Below are positions 7,911 through 17,173 of a DNA stretch of 64,000 bases, piece by piece. How positions within the stretch are numbered: the stretch's first letter is position 1; every line of letters begins with the position of its first letter. The notes under the pieces were generated by a model. That model was not told the DNA's origin. It did not search any database and saw only the letters and a list, made by a program, of their open reading frames with translations. The DNA is from Methylocystis bryophila (GTDB taxonomy: Bacteria > Pseudomonadota > Alphaproteobacteria > Rhizobiales > Beijerinckiaceae), in the NCBI RefSeq assembly GCF_027925445.1, contig NZ_AP027149.1, positions 2,554,501-2,618,500 of the forward strand, in the 5' to 3' direction. A program made the translations under genes and the position numbers.

Positions 7911-9317
7911 TCAATTCCCCGTCGGCGTGCTCGGGAAGATCGGGCCGTCCTTCACCTGCTCGAAGTGCAGCGAGGGGTCGTAGATGTCGACGGCGAGCGC
8001 AAGGCGCTCGGCTGAAAGCGCCCCGACCGCGCCGAGCACGGCGTAAGAAGCGACAACCCGGTCTCGTTGTGCGGAAAGCAGCGCGAGCCTGGCGTTCAAA
8101 AGCTCGAGCTGCGCGTTGAGGATCTCGATCGTCGTGCGCTGGCCGGCCTTAGCCTCCTCGCGCACGCCATTGAGCGCTTTCTCGGCGGCCTTGATCTGCG
8201 TCTCCGCCGCGGACGCTTGCGTTTTGGCCGCCACCCACGCGCCCCAGTTGGCGCGGACCAGAGCCCGAACCTCGGCGCGCGCGGCGTCGGCGTCCCGTTG
8301 CTTCTGTCCGGCGACCTCCTTGGCCTGGCGCACGCGCGACGGCGTCAAGCCGCCATCGTAGAAGGGCACGGAGAGCTTGCCGACTACCGAAGCACCGAGG
8401 AGACGGTTGCCGCGAGCGATGAGATCTGTTTGTGTGAACAGATTGCCTACAACCGACAGCTTCGGCATGAAGTCGCCCTCGGCGACGTGGATGTTGAGAT
8501 CGGCGGCGTCGGCGTCGTGCAGCGCCGCGACGACGACCGGATTCTCGACGAGCGCGATTTCTTCAGCTTCCTCGCGCGTCCTGGGCAAGAGCCCGTCGAT
8601 GGATCGCGCCGGCACGAGCCGCTTGGGCTCGTCGCCGATCGTCTTACGGTATTGTCCAAGGCTTGCCTCCAGCACCGCACGAGCGGCGCTTTCCTGCGCG
8701 CGGCCGGCGGCGAGCCGCGACTCGGCCTGCGCGATGTCCGTCGGGGTGATTTGTCCATATTGGAAGCGTTCTCGGGTCTGCCGCAACTGCTCCGTCAGGA
8801 TCTGGACGTTGTTTTGCTGCAATCGCACAGCGGCGCTCTCGCGCAGGACGTCCATGTAAGCCGTGACGGCCTCGAGCAACACGCGCTGCTCGAGAAGGCG
8901 CAACCTTTGACGTGCTGCGAGGACGCCGCTTTGCGCCGAGCGGGTCGCATTCTGTGTCTTGAACCCGTCAAACACCGGCTGCTCGACCGAGAGCAAGCCC
9001 GCGCGCGGATAGGCGCGGCCCGACTGCACCGAATGCTGCGTGCCAAGAGTCGTCGGATCGTTGTTTGTGGTCTCCATTGTGTCGGAGACGCTGCGGCTGT
9101 CGAGCACGCCGAGCTGCGCGTCGCCGCCCACCCGCGGGCGGAGCCCAGCGAGCGCCTGCGGCACGCTTTCGTCGATGGCGCGCACGCCGGCCCGTCCGGC
9201 CGCGAGGTTGGGATTGGCGGCATAGGCGCGCGCCAGCGCGCCATCGAGCGTTTCGGCGCGCGCGAAGGGCGCCGTCACGAGGCAGGCGAGAAGAACGGTG
9301 GCGCGCCAGGCGCTCAC
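7911..9317 (-). CDS. czcC: TolC-family outer-membrane efflux protein of a metal RND pump
   Basis: A 468-residue outer-membrane channel with a signal peptide (cleavage after RARA/ARA near residue 21) and two repeats of the OEP type, each with long Ala/Gln-rich helices. It is the exit duct of the tripartite system encoded just upstream. The start is GTG at 9317, overlapping the stop of the inner-membrane pump gene as GTGA; a longer open frame upstream of this lies entirely inside the pump gene and was discarded. As the last gene of the operon it depends on translational coupling. The symbol is given by position and type and the metal is not proved. Confidence 0.85.
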   Translation of the reverse strand: MSAWRATVLLACLVTAPFARAETLDGALARAYAANPNLAAGRAGVRAIDESVPQALAGLRPRVGGDAQLGVLDSRSVSDTMETTNNDPTTLGTQHSVQSGRAYPRAGLLSVEQPVFDGFKTQNATRSAQSGVLAARQRLRLLEQRVLLEAVTAYMDVLRESAAVRLQQNNVQILTEQLRQTRERFQYGQITPTDIAQAESRLAAGRAQESAARAVLEASLGQYRKTIGDEPKRLVPARSIDGLLPRTREEAEEIALVENPVVVAALHDADAADLNIHVAEGDFMPKLSVVGNLFTQTDLIARGNRLLGASVVGKLSVPFYDGGLTPSRVRQAKEVAGQKQRDADAARAEVRALVRANWGAWVAAKTQASAAETQIKAAEKALNGVREEAKAGQRTTIEILNAQLELLNARLALLSAQRDRVVASYAVLGAVGALSAERLALAVDIYDPSLHFEQVKDGPIFPSTPTGN

Positions 9318-12300
9318 GCCCGGATCTCCTCGGCTTCCGCCAGTTCCGCCTCCGTCGCGTGAGGCTCGCCTCCACTCACCAGCGTGTAGAGGGCTGGGAG
9401 CACGAGGAGCGTGAGCAGCGTCGCGCTGATCAGCCCGCCGATGACGACGGTGGCGATGGGTCTTTGCACCTCGGCGCCGGTGCCCGTCGCGAGCGCCATC
9501 GGCAGGAAGCCGAGAGAGGCGACGAGCGCTGTCATCGCGACGGGGCGCAAGCGCGTCATGGCGCCCTTGAAGATCGCCACGCGGGGCGACAGGCCCCGGT
9601 CGATCAATTGCCGAATATAGGTGCGCATCACGAGGCCGTTGAGCACGGCGACGCCGGAGAGCGCGATGAACCCCACCGCTCCCGAGACCGACATTGGCAT
9701 GCCGCGCAGCCAAAGCGCCGCGACGCCGCCCGAAAGCGCCAGCGGCACGGCGCTGAAGACGAGGACTGCGTCGAGCGCGCTGCCCAGCGCCGAATAGAGG
9801 AGCAGGAAGATCAAGGCGAAGCACGCCGGCACGACCACCGCGAGCCGTGCGCGCGCCGCCGCGAGATTCTCGAATTGTCCGCCCCAGGCCACCCAATAGC
9901 CGGAAGGCAGGGCGACCTTAGCAGCGACCTTCGCTTGCGCATCGGTGACGACGGAGGCGATATCGCGTCCGCGCACATTGGCGGTGACGACGACGCGGCG
10001 CCTGCCGTTCTCGCGCGAGATTTGGTTCTGCCCCTCGGCGACCGAGATCTTGGCGATCTGCTTGAGCAGGATCGACGACGGCGCGCCGCCGCCAGACGCG
10101 GGCAGGGGCACGGGTATGTTCTCGAGCGACTGGATTTCGGAGCGCTGCTGGTCGCCGAGGCGGATGGTGATTGGAAAGCGCCGGTCGCCCTCGAAGATGA
10201 GGCCGGCCACCTGTCCGCCGATCGCGGCGCCGATGACGTCTTGCACGGCCGCGAGGCTCAGTCCCAATCGCGAGACCGCGTCCTTGTCGATCTTGATGTC
10301 GAGGATGGGAAGGCCCGCGATCTGCTCGACCTTGACATCGGTCGCGCCGGGCACCCGTTGCAAGATCGCAGCGATTTGATTGGCGGCCTTCAACATCACG
10401 TCGAAATTCTCGCCGAAGACTTTCACGGCGATGTCGCCGCGCACGCCCGCGAGCAGCTCGTTGAAGCGCAATTGGATCGGCTGCGTGAACTCATAAAGAT
10501 TGCCCGGAAGCTGACTGACGCGCGCGCGCAATTCGGCGATCAGCTCGTCCTTGGACATATGCGGGTCGGGCCACTGGTCTTGCGGCTTGAGCAAGATGAA
10601 GGTGTCGGTCAGGTTTGGCGGCATCGGGTCGGTCGCGACCTCCGCCGTGCCCGTCTTCGAGAACACATAAGCGACCTGCGGCGCGCCTTTGAGCATCCTC
10701 TCGACGTCCTTCTGCATGGCCTGCGACTGGGTCAAGGACGTGCTGGGAATGCGATTCGCCTGCATCGCAAGGTTTTTTTCGTCGAGCGTCGGGATGAATT
10801 CCTGGCCGAGCCGCGTGTAGAGCAGGGCGGCGAGAACGAAGACCGCGAAGCCGACGGCTACGGTGCGCAGCGGCGCATCCATGGCGCGCCGCAGCGCCGG
10901 CCCGTAAAGCTGCTTAAGCTTGCGGATGATCGCGTTTTCTTTCTCTTCGACGCGGCCGGTGATCAGCAGCGCGATCATCGCCGGGACGAAGGTCAGCGAC
11001 AGCACGAATGCCGAAAGCAGCGCGATGATGACCGTCATCGACATCGGCTGGAACATCTTGCCTTCGACGCCGGTGAAGGTGAGCATCGGAACATAGACCA
11101 GCATGATGATTGCCTGCCCGTAGACGGTCGGCTTGATCATCTCGTCAGCCGAGACAATGATCGTCTCGATGCGCTCATCCTGTAGAAGCGGTCGGCCGAG
11201 CGCATGCTGGCGCTCGGCCAGGTGACGCAGGCAGTTTTCCGCGATGATGACGGCGCCGTCGGCGATGAGGCCGAAATCGAGAGCGCCGAGGCTCATCAGA
11301 TTGGCGCTGATGTGCGCTTCGGTCATGCCGATCCCGAGGAACAACATCGTGATGGGAATGACGAGCGCGGTGATCAGCGCGGCGCGAACGTTCCCCAAAA
11401 GGGCAAAGAGCACGAAAACGACAAGCGCCGCGCCCTCTGTCAAATTCTTTGCGACAGTCTTGATCGTCGCATCGACGAGCACCGTGCGGTTGAGGATGCT
11501 CTTGATCTCGACGTCGGGCGGCAGTCTTTTGGCGATCTCGCCAATCTTCTCGTCGACCGCCGCCGAGACGGTTCGGCTGTTGCCGCCAATTAGCATCAGC
11601 GAGGTGCCGATGACGATCTCCTCGCCATTCATGCTGGCGCTGCCCGTGCGCAGCTCGCGGCCGATGCCGACCTTGGCGATGTCGCCGATGCGCACCGGCA
11701 CGCCGTTCTTGGAGATGAGCACCACCTTACGGATGTCGTCGACGGTCTCCAGCCGGCCGCCGCTGCGAACGACCAGGCCGTCGCCATAGCGCTCGATATA
11801 GCCGGCGCCGCGCGACACATTGTTGCGTTCGATGGCGCTCGCGACATCGCCGAAGGATAGGCCCAGAGCAAGGAGCTTCGCCGGATCGGGCTCGACTTGG
11901 AACTGCTTGACGTAGCCGCCGAGCGAGTCGACGCTCGCCACTCCCGGCACGGTCCGGACCTGCGGGCGGACGACCCAATCCTGCAGCGTGCGCAGATAAG
12001 CGGCTTTCTCGATATCGTTGCGTAAAAGCTCGCCTTCGGGCGTGAGATAATCGCCGTTGCTCTGGAAGCCGGGCTCGCCGTCGGTTCGACGCGCGTCGGC
12101 GCCGGGCTTGTAGCGCAGCGACCACATGTAGATCTCGGAAAGACCCGTGGCGACCGGCCCCATTCGCACCTCGACGCCGGGCGGAAAATCCGCCTTTGCG
12201 TCATTGAGGCGTTCCGTCACCTGCTGGCGCGCGAAGTAGAGATCGACCTTGTCGCTGAAGATCGCCGTGACCTGCGCGAAGCCGCTGCGCGAAAGCGACC

Positions 12301-12547
12301 GCGTCGATTCGAGTCCCGGTATCCCCGCGAGCGCGTTTTCTATGGGAAAAGTGATCTGCTTCTCGATCTCCGTCGCCGAAAGGGCCGGCGCTCGCGCATT
12401 GATCTGAACCTGATTATTCGTGATATCGGGGACAGCGTCGATCGGCACGCTCATGAGCGAGAAGACGCCGACCGCGCCGGCGACGACGACGAGCAGCAGG
12501 ACCAGCCATCGCCGATGGACGGAAAAGGCGATTATTTTCTGGATCAT
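9314..12547 (-). CDS. czcA: Heavy-metal RND efflux pump, inner-membrane subunit (CzcA type)
   Basis: A 1077-residue proton-driven pump, close to the family length of about 1050. It starts MIQKIIAFSVHRRWLV (first membrane helix), has two large periplasmic loops and twelve expected membrane segments. The fourth helix reads DFGLIADGAVIIAEN, which matches the DFG-x3-DGA signature of divalent-cation exporters (Co, Zn, Cd, Ni) rather than the Cu/Ag type (CusA). It sits between the adaptor gene (9 nt spacer) and the channel gene (4 nt overlap), giving a B-A-C order. The substrate range within the divalent group cannot be assigned. Confidence 0.9.
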   Translation of the reverse strand: MIQKIIAFSVHRRWLVLLLVVVAGAVGVFSLMSVPIDAVPDITNNQVQINARAPALSATEIEKQITFPIENALAGIPGLESTRSLSRSGFAQVTAIFSDKVDLYFARQQVTERLNDAKADFPPGVEVRMGPVATGLSEIYMWSLRYKPGADARRTDGEPGFQSNGDYLTPEGELLRNDIEKAAYLRTLQDWVVRPQVRTVPGVASVDSLGGYVKQFQVEPDPAKLLALGLSFGDVASAIERNNVSRGAGYIERYGDGLVVRSGGRLETVDDIRKVVLISKNGVPVRIGDIAKVGIGRELRTGSASMNGEEIVIGTSLMLIGGNSRTVSAAVDEKIGEIAKRLPPDVEIKSILNRTVLVDATIKTVAKNLTEGAALVVFVLFALLGNVRAALITALVIPITMLFLGIGMTEAHISANLMSLGALDFGLIADGAVIIAENCLRHLAERQHALGRPLLQDERIETIIVSADEMIKPTVYGQAIIMLVYVPMLTFTGVEGKMFQPMSMTVIIALLSAFVLSLTFVPAMIALLITGRVEEKENAIIRKLKQLYGPALRRAMDAPLRTVAVGFAVFVLAALLYTRLGQEFIPTLDEKNLAMQANRIPSTSLTQSQAMQKDVERMLKGAPQVAYVFSKTGTAEVATDPMPPNLTDTFILLKPQDQWPDPHMSKDELIAELRARVSQLPGNLYEFTQPIQLRFNELLAGVRGDIAVKVFGENFDVMLKAANQIAAILQRVPGATDVKVEQIAGLPILDIKIDKDAVSRLGLSLAAVQDVIGAAIGGQVAGLIFEGDRRFPITIRLGDQQRSEIQSLENIPVPLPASGGGAPSSILLKQIAKISVAEGQNQISRENGRRRVVVTANVRGRDIASVVTDAQAKVAAKVALPSGYWVAWGGQFENLAAARARLAVVVPACFALIFLLLYSALGSALDAVLVFSAVPLALSGGVAALWLRGMPMSVSGAVGFIALSGVAVLNGLVMRTYIRQLIDRGLSPRVAIFKGAMTRLRPVAMTALVASLGFLPMALATGTGAEVQRPIATVVIGGLISATLLTLLVLPALYTLVSGGEPHATEAELAEAEEIRA

Positions 12548-12556
12548 CTCGCGTCG

Positions 12557-13759
12557 TCACTCTTCGGGAATGTCGTTCTTGCCGAGCTCCGCCTTGAGCA
12601 CGAAACTATTGTCCACCGCCACGATCTCTCCCGGCTTGACGCCGGCCTCGATCTGAATGTTCTCGTCGTCTCTCGCGCCGGTCTTCACGATGCGCTTGTC
12701 GAAGCCCTCCGGATTGCGCACGAAGAGGACGGGTTCATTGGCGACCGTCTGGATCGCCGCGCGCGGCGCCATCGCCCGGACCTTTTGCTCCTCGAGGACC
12801 ACGCGCGCGGTCAGGAGACTCCCCGGGCGCAAGGCCTGATTTTGATTGGGGAAGGAGGCGATGACATGGCCGGTCCGCGTCTCGGGGGTCAGCATCGCAT
12901 TGACGAAGATCACGCTTCCCGCAACCTCCCGACCTTCGGGCGTGAGGATCGTGACGCGCTGCTTTTCCTTGATGAATGGCATGTCGGCGACCGGGACCGC
13001 GAGGTCGGCCTCGACGGTTGAGACGTCGGTGACGATGTAGATTTCCTTGGACTGTCCTTCGCCGCCGACGGGTTGTCCGATGGCCACCAGTCGCTCAGAC
13101 ACCCGTCCGGCGACCGGCGAGCGGATCTCTTTCTCGCGCAGCGCGGATATCGGCTGATTCGGCAGCGCCGCGATCTCTGCGTCGGATAGATCGAGCGCGG
13201 CGAGCTTTTGTCGTGCGAGATCGAGACGAAGTTTGGCTTCGGTAAAGGCCGCGCGCGATTTCAAGAAGAGCTGCTCGGCGATGATCTGCTTGGCGTATAA
13301 GCCCTTGTCCCGCTGGAACAGCGTGTTTTGCAGATCGTAGTTTGTCGTCGCGGCGAGATATTCGCTTTTGGCGTCAGCCACCTCCCGCGAATCGAGAACA
13401 GCCACGACCTCGCCTTTGGCGATGGGGTCGCCGAGCCTCTTGCGCAATTGGGCGACTGTGCCCGCGACTTTTGCGGCGACATGCCCAACGAGCTCCGGAT
13501 CGGGAGTGACGGAGGCCGGAATCGAAATTCGGCGCCGAATGACGCCAGGCTGGATCTCCGCGGTCGTGATTTTGGTGGCTTGGATTTGCGCCTCGCTGAG
13601 ACGGATGAGATTGTCGTTCGTTCTGGCGGCGTTGCTCGTTGCGTCCTGCTGCTTCGAGTCCGGCTGAACGGGCTTGAGGGCGGTCATCAGGCGTGGGAGC
13701 TGGGCGCCGACGAGCGCCGCAAGCAGCAGCGCCAGAACGAGCTGAAGCCTTTTGGACAT
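12557..13759 (-). CDS. czcB: RND periplasmic adaptor subunit (CzcB/HlyD type)
   Basis: A 400-residue membrane-fusion protein. It has an N-terminal membrane anchor (QLVLALLLAALVGA), a barrel-sandwich (lipoyl-like) half reading GTVAQLRKRLGDPIAKGEVVAVLDS, a coiled-coil hairpin from about 135 to 215, the second half-motif EIRSPVAGRVSERLVAIGQPV, and a C-terminal beta-barrel and membrane-proximal domain. It links the pump and channel encoded by the next two genes. No His-rich metal-binding tail is present. As first gene of the operon it carries the likely control site, a palindrome 20-35 nt upstream of its start. Confidence 0.88.
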   Translation of the reverse strand: MSKRLQLVLALLLAALVGAQLPRLMTALKPVQPDSKQQDATSNAARTNDNLIRLSEAQIQATKITTAEIQPGVIRRRISIPASVTPDPELVGHVAAKVAGTVAQLRKRLGDPIAKGEVVAVLDSREVADAKSEYLAATTNYDLQNTLFQRDKGLYAKQIIAEQLFLKSRAAFTEAKLRLDLARQKLAALDLSDAEIAALPNQPISALREKEIRSPVAGRVSERLVAIGQPVGGEGQSKEIYIVTDVSTVEADLAVPVADMPFIKEKQRVTILTPEGREVAGSVIFVNAMLTPETRTGHVIASFPNQNQALRPGSLLTARVVLEEQKVRAMAPRAAIQTVANEPVLFVRNPEGFDKRIVKTGARDDENIQIEAGVKPGEIVAVDNSFVLKAELGKNDIPEE

Positions 13760-13778
13760 GGGGTCTCGGCAGAAACGT

Positions 13779-13794
13779 AGCCGGACGTCCGGCT
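13779..13794. promoter_or_regulatory. Perfect 16-bp palindrome ahead of the czcBAC operon
   Basis: AGCCGGACGTCCGGCT is its own reverse complement and lies 20-35 nt upstream of the czcB start codon. It could be an operator for a dimeric metal sensor or a short 5' UTR hairpin. The sequence CTATAC some 15 nt further upstream on the minus strand could be a -10 element. No regulator gene is adjacent. Confidence 0.45.
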
Positions 13795-13987
13795 TCTTCG
13801 TGCGGTATAGGATTTAAGAGTCTCGGCGCCAAGGGTCGCTCCGGTTCTCCCCGCCCGCTTTCTTTATAAGTCGACAGGAAAACGACAGCCTTCTCGACAT
13901 GTAAACCCGCGGTCGTCTATGCTGTGGCTCGCGCCCTCTCGTTCGTGCGAGCGGAGCGGAGCTGCGCGGCAGTCGGAATCAACCGAG

Positions 13988-14608
13988 ATGCATTGGACTC
14001 ACGACTTCATTGAAGCGCTGGGCTATCTGGCGGCGGCGGCGAACGCTTACGCTTATGTCTCGAACACGATGATCCCGTTGCGCATCGCGGCGATTCTCGC
14101 CAATGCTCTGTTCGCCGGTTATTTCTTCCTCAAGGGCGTTTATCCGCTCTTCGCCTTCAACGCTTTGCTCCTGCCCTTGAACGTTTGGCGGCTCTTGCAG
14201 ATGAAGCGCCTCATCACCGCCGTGCGGCTCGCCACGGAGGATGAGTTTCACTCCGATTGGCTGCGTCCCTACATGCGTCCAAAGAAGGTGCCGGAAGGCG
14301 TCACGCTCTATCGCAAGGACGCCGCCGCAGACGCCGCCTATGTGATCGTCAAGGGCAGGATCCGCGTTCCCGAGAAAGATGTGTCGCTTGGGCCGGGCGC
14401 GATGTTTGGCGAGCTTGGACTTTTTGCTGACGGTCAGAAGCGCACCGCCAGCGCCGTCGCCGAGACCGACGTCGAGCTGTTGTCGCTGCGATACTCGGAC
14501 CTGATGCAGCTCGTGACGCAAAATCCGCAGTTCGGCTTCTACCTCATGCGCTTGATGGTGCGTCGCATGCAGCACAATGTTGCGCTCGCGGCCCTCGGCC
14601 GCGGCTAG
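13988..14608 (+). CDS. Popeye-like membrane protein with cyclic-nucleotide-binding domain
   Basis: A 206-residue protein. The first 80 residues contain three hydrophobic helices separated by very short loops. They are followed by a Crp/EPAC-type cNMP-binding beta-roll of about 110 residues with the phosphate-cassette-like stretch GPGAMFGELGLFADGQKRTASAV. There is no DNA-binding domain. The three-helix plus cNMP-binding order matches eukaryotic Popeye-domain proteins and their bacterial relatives. The start at 13988 (MHWTHDF) is preferred; an in-frame ATG 69 nt upstream would add non-conserved residues. A class III adenylate cyclase lies elsewhere in the window (58035-59642), but a link is speculative. 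Confidence 0.8.
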   Translation: MHWTHDFIEALGYLAAAANAYAYVSNTMIPLRIAAILANALFAGYFFLKGVYPLFAFNALLLPLNVWRLLQMKRLITAVRLATEDEFHSDWLRPYMRPKKVPEGVTLYRKDAAADAAYVIVKGRIRVPEKDVSLGPGAMFGELGLFADGQKRTASAVAETDVELLSLRYSDLMQLVTQNPQFGFYLMRLMVRRMQHNVALAALGRG

Positions 14609-14720
14609 AGCGCAATGCAAAAGCGAAATCCGATTTTCGCATAAATCGCGCTCCAAACTTCAAGAATCGCTCACGTTTTCTACATTCAGGGGATTGCGCC
14701 TGAAGGCAGCGTGATCTTGC
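14607..14720. repeat. Modular intergenic repeat, copy 2
   Basis: It starts in the last base pairs of the preceding stop codon with AGAGCGCAATGC and continues with an AAATCCGATTTT core, AATCGCGCTCCAAACTT, and a TTCAGG...CCTGAA hairpin. The order and wording follow the copy at 42011-42120, and the reverse complement of 38130-38225. Confidence 0.8.
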
Positions 14721-15093
14721 CGGCGTCGAATCGCCCCTGGAAGATCGACGTCATCGGCCCCCCCCCGGCTCAAACGCCGCTCGGCGACCAATTTTGCTCG
14801 ATAAATTGAGACGAAAAGGATTTCAGGACCGATATTGCAAAAAAAATTGGCAGTCGAGCTGCCCGCGAGAAGTGGTCTTTGCGCTGGGTTTGCTGCGGAT
14901 ATTGCAGGAACTTCCTGGATGGAGAGCGGGGTAGGGCTGCTCGCGCCACGCTTGGGCGCGCCCCTGGACAGCGCTCGCGTTTGTGCTAACCTGACGACGG
15001 TCGTCTCACGACCCACAAGGGGAAAGAGCTAACGCGTCGGCAAAGCACGATAACAAGGCGCGAAGCTCAGCCAAAGAAAGAAGGAGAGGAATA
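14721..15093. other. Intergenic stretch without a recognised gene
   Basis: No open frame with a convincing start and codon bias was found. An in-frame ATG at 14835 gives 65 residues of low-complexity product, with no ribosome binding site. The stretch presumably holds the promoter of the small membrane-protein gene that follows, but no clear -35/-10 pair could be read. Confidence 0.5.
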
Positions 15094-15261
15094 ATGGCTT
15101 CCAAAGAACTCGAACTCACGCCGAACGTTTACATCTTCGCTGGCGTCGGCGCCCTCATTCTCGGCGGCCTCGCTTCTTTTGCCCTGGGCGGCCTCACGAA
15201 CACCGTCGCTGCCGGCGTTGTCGGCGGTTTGGCGGGCGGCGCTCTCGGCCTGTTTATCTAA
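15094..15261 (+). CDS. Small glycine-rich membrane protein (55 aa)
   Basis: A complete short gene: MASKELELTPNVYIFAG, then one or two hydrophobic segments made of Gly, Ala, Val, Leu and Ile, ending GALGLFI. Small residues recur at four-residue spacing (glycine-zipper-like), favouring helix packing in a membrane. It is supported by a strong ribosome binding site (AAGGAGAGGA, 4 nt from the ATG), a good rho-independent terminator 31 nt after the stop, and GC-rich third positions. I do not recognise a named family. It is monocistronic and converges on the acyl-CoA synthetase. Confidence 0.7.
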   Translation: MASKELELTPNVYIFAGVGALILGGLASFALGGLTNTVAAGVVGGLAGGALGLFI

Positions 15262-15292
15262 TACGCGTCCTTATCGGACTGACACTGGCCGC

Positions 15293-15329
15293 GCCGGCAG
15301 CCGTCCTACGGTTGCTGGCGTAGCTTTTT
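15293..15329 (+). terminator. Rho-independent terminator
   Basis: A 12-bp stem with two G-T wobbles (arms 15293-15304 and 15308-15319, loop CCT) is followed after five bases by TTTTT. It is placed to end transcription of the 55-residue membrane-protein gene. Confidence 0.8.
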
Positions 15330-15366
15330 GCGCCTTACTACTTCCTTCTATTCCTGACTACTTTGC

Positions 15367-17001
15367 TCAGAGTTTGCGCGCGCGATCTCTGAGTTCAAAT
15401 TTCTTAATCTTGCCGGTCGACGTCCGCGGTAGTTCTCCAAAAACCACACGGCGGGGGCATTTGAAATGCGCCAAATTGTCGCGGGCGAAAGCGATGAGCT
15501 CCTCTGCAGTCGCGCTTGCTCCCTCCTTGAGCTCGACGAAGGCGCAAGGCGTCTCGCCCCACTTGTCGTCGGGCGCTGCGACGACCGCTGCCGCCCGAAC
15601 CTTGGGATGCTTGAACAGCGCGTCCTCGACCTCGATCGATGAAATGTTTTCTCCGCCGGAGATGATGATGTCCTTCGAGCGGTCCTTGAGCTGAATGTAG
15701 CCGTCCGGGTGCATGACTCCGAGATCGCCGGAGTGGAACCAACCGCCTGCGAAGGCCGCCTCGGTCGCCCGCTTGTTCTTTAGATAGCCCTTCATGACGA
15801 TGTTGCCGCGGAACATCACCTCGCCCATCGTCTCGCCGTCGCGCGGGGTCGGCTGCATGGAGTCGGGGTCGATGACCTCGAGCGCGTCGAGCACAACGTA
15901 GGACGCTCCTTGTCGCGCCATCTTCGCGGCGCGCGCCTCGGGCTCGAGCGCGTCCCACTCGCCCTTCCACTCATTGACGGCGGCGGGACCGTAGGTTTCC
16001 GTCAGGCCGTAAAGGTGAGTCACGTCGAAGCCTGCAGTCTTCATCGCCGCCAGCACGGCTTGCGGCGGCGGCGCGGCCGCTGTGAAGAAGCGGACCGTCG
16101 TCTTCAGCGGGCGCTTTTCCTTCTCCGACGCCCCGAGCAGAGTCGACATGACGATCGGCGCCCCGCAAAGATGCGTGACGCCATGCTCGGCCATGAGCTC
16201 GTACATGTGCTCGGCGCGCACCTGACGCAAGCAGACATGCACGCCAGCGACAACGGAGAGCGCCCAGGTGAAGCACCAGCCGTTGCAATGGAACATCGGC
16301 AGCGTCCAGAGATAAACCGGATGGCGGCCCATATCGCCCGTCAGCACATTGCCGAGCGCGAGAAGATAGGCGCCGCGATGGTGGTAGACGACGCCTTTGG
16401 GATCGCCGGTCGTTCCCGAAGTGTAGTTGAGCGATATCGCGTCCCATTCGTCGGCGGGGCCGGCGTAGGCGAACTCAGGGTCGCCGCTCGCGAGGAGCGC
16501 TTCGTAATCGATCTCCCCTAGCGCCTCGCCCTCACCCTCGAAGACCGGGTCGTCATAGTCGATGATGAGAGGCTTCGTCTGCGCGAGGCTCAGCGCGCGG
16601 CGGATCGCTCCCGAGAACTCGCGATCGACGATCAGCACCTTGGCTTCGGCGTGATCGAGCATGAAGGCGAGCACGGGCGGGTCGAGACGCGTGTTGAGCG
16701 TGTTCAACACCGCGCCGATCATCGGCACGCCATAATGGCATTCGAGCATGGCCGGCGTGTTGGCGAGCATCACCGAGACAGTGTCGCCGGGCTCCACGCC
16801 ATGGCGTGCGAGCGCGCTCGCGAGCCTTCGGCTGCGCGCGTAAAATTCAGCGTAGCTTCGGCGCAGAGGCCCATGGATGATGGCTGTCTTCTCAGGGAAG
16901 ACGGCCGCGGCGCGCGCGAGCAAAGTGATTGGCGTCAGCGGCTGGAAATTGGCCGCATTGCGGTCGAGATCGCAGTCATAAGCCGATGTTGTCAAAGCCA
17001 A
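15367..17001 (-). CDS. Acyl-CoA synthetase (AMP-forming)
   Basis: A 544-residue adenylate-forming ligase that activates a carboxylic acid to its AMP ester and then CoA thioester. The P-loop YTSGTTGDPKGV, the aromatic motif LYGLTETYG, the hinge region GWFHSGDLGVMHPDGYIQLKDRSKD (described here by its ends GWFHSGD and DRSKD) and the C-terminal lysine motif TSTGKIKKFELR are all intact. The length and the N-terminus (NFQPLTPITLLARAA) fit the medium-chain/fatty-acyl or methylmercaptopropionate ligase group. The exact acid cannot be assigned. It is a single gene, convergent with the small membrane protein, and no beta-oxidation genes are adjacent. Confidence 0.9.
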   Translation of the reverse strand: MALTTSAYDCDLDRNAANFQPLTPITLLARAAAVFPEKTAIIHGPLRRSYAEFYARSRRLASALARHGVEPGDTVSVMLANTPAMLECHYGVPMIGAVLNTLNTRLDPPVLAFMLDHAEAKVLIVDREFSGAIRRALSLAQTKPLIIDYDDPVFEGEGEALGEIDYEALLASGDPEFAYAGPADEWDAISLNYTSGTTGDPKGVVYHHRGAYLLALGNVLTGDMGRHPVYLWTLPMFHCNGWCFTWALSVVAGVHVCLRQVRAEHMYELMAEHGVTHLCGAPIVMSTLLGASEKEKRPLKTTVRFFTAAAPPPQAVLAAMKTAGFDVTHLYGLTETYGPAAVNEWKGEWDALEPEARAAKMARQGASYVVLDALEVIDPDSMQPTPRDGETMGEVMFRGNIVMKGYLKNKRATEAAFAGGWFHSGDLGVMHPDGYIQLKDRSKDIIISGGENISSIEVEDALFKHPKVRAAAVVAAPDDKWGETPCAFVELKEGASATAEELIAFARDNLAHFKCPRRVVFGELPRTSTGKIKKFELRDRARKL

Positions 17002-17173
17002 AGCGGCGCCCCCAAAATTTGCCGGTCACGCGGCGCTTGTTCGGACGGAACAGCTTGAACGCATAGAACACGATCGCATGAATGCGTCAGAGCGCGCTCC
17101 TCAGGGATGCTTCCCTCGAGCGCGCCGCGTTTTCGTCTTGCGCAAGCCGGCCGCGGTAGCGGAAAGCCGGTCC

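Noticed and set aside
7911..9896. Longer frame for the outer-membrane efflux protein
   Set aside because: The extra N-terminal 190 codons lie inside czcA; a signal peptide begins right after the GTG at 9317.
9065..11185. 706-codon open frame on the plus strand
   Set aside because: Antisense to the czcA and czcC genes, which have full family motifs.
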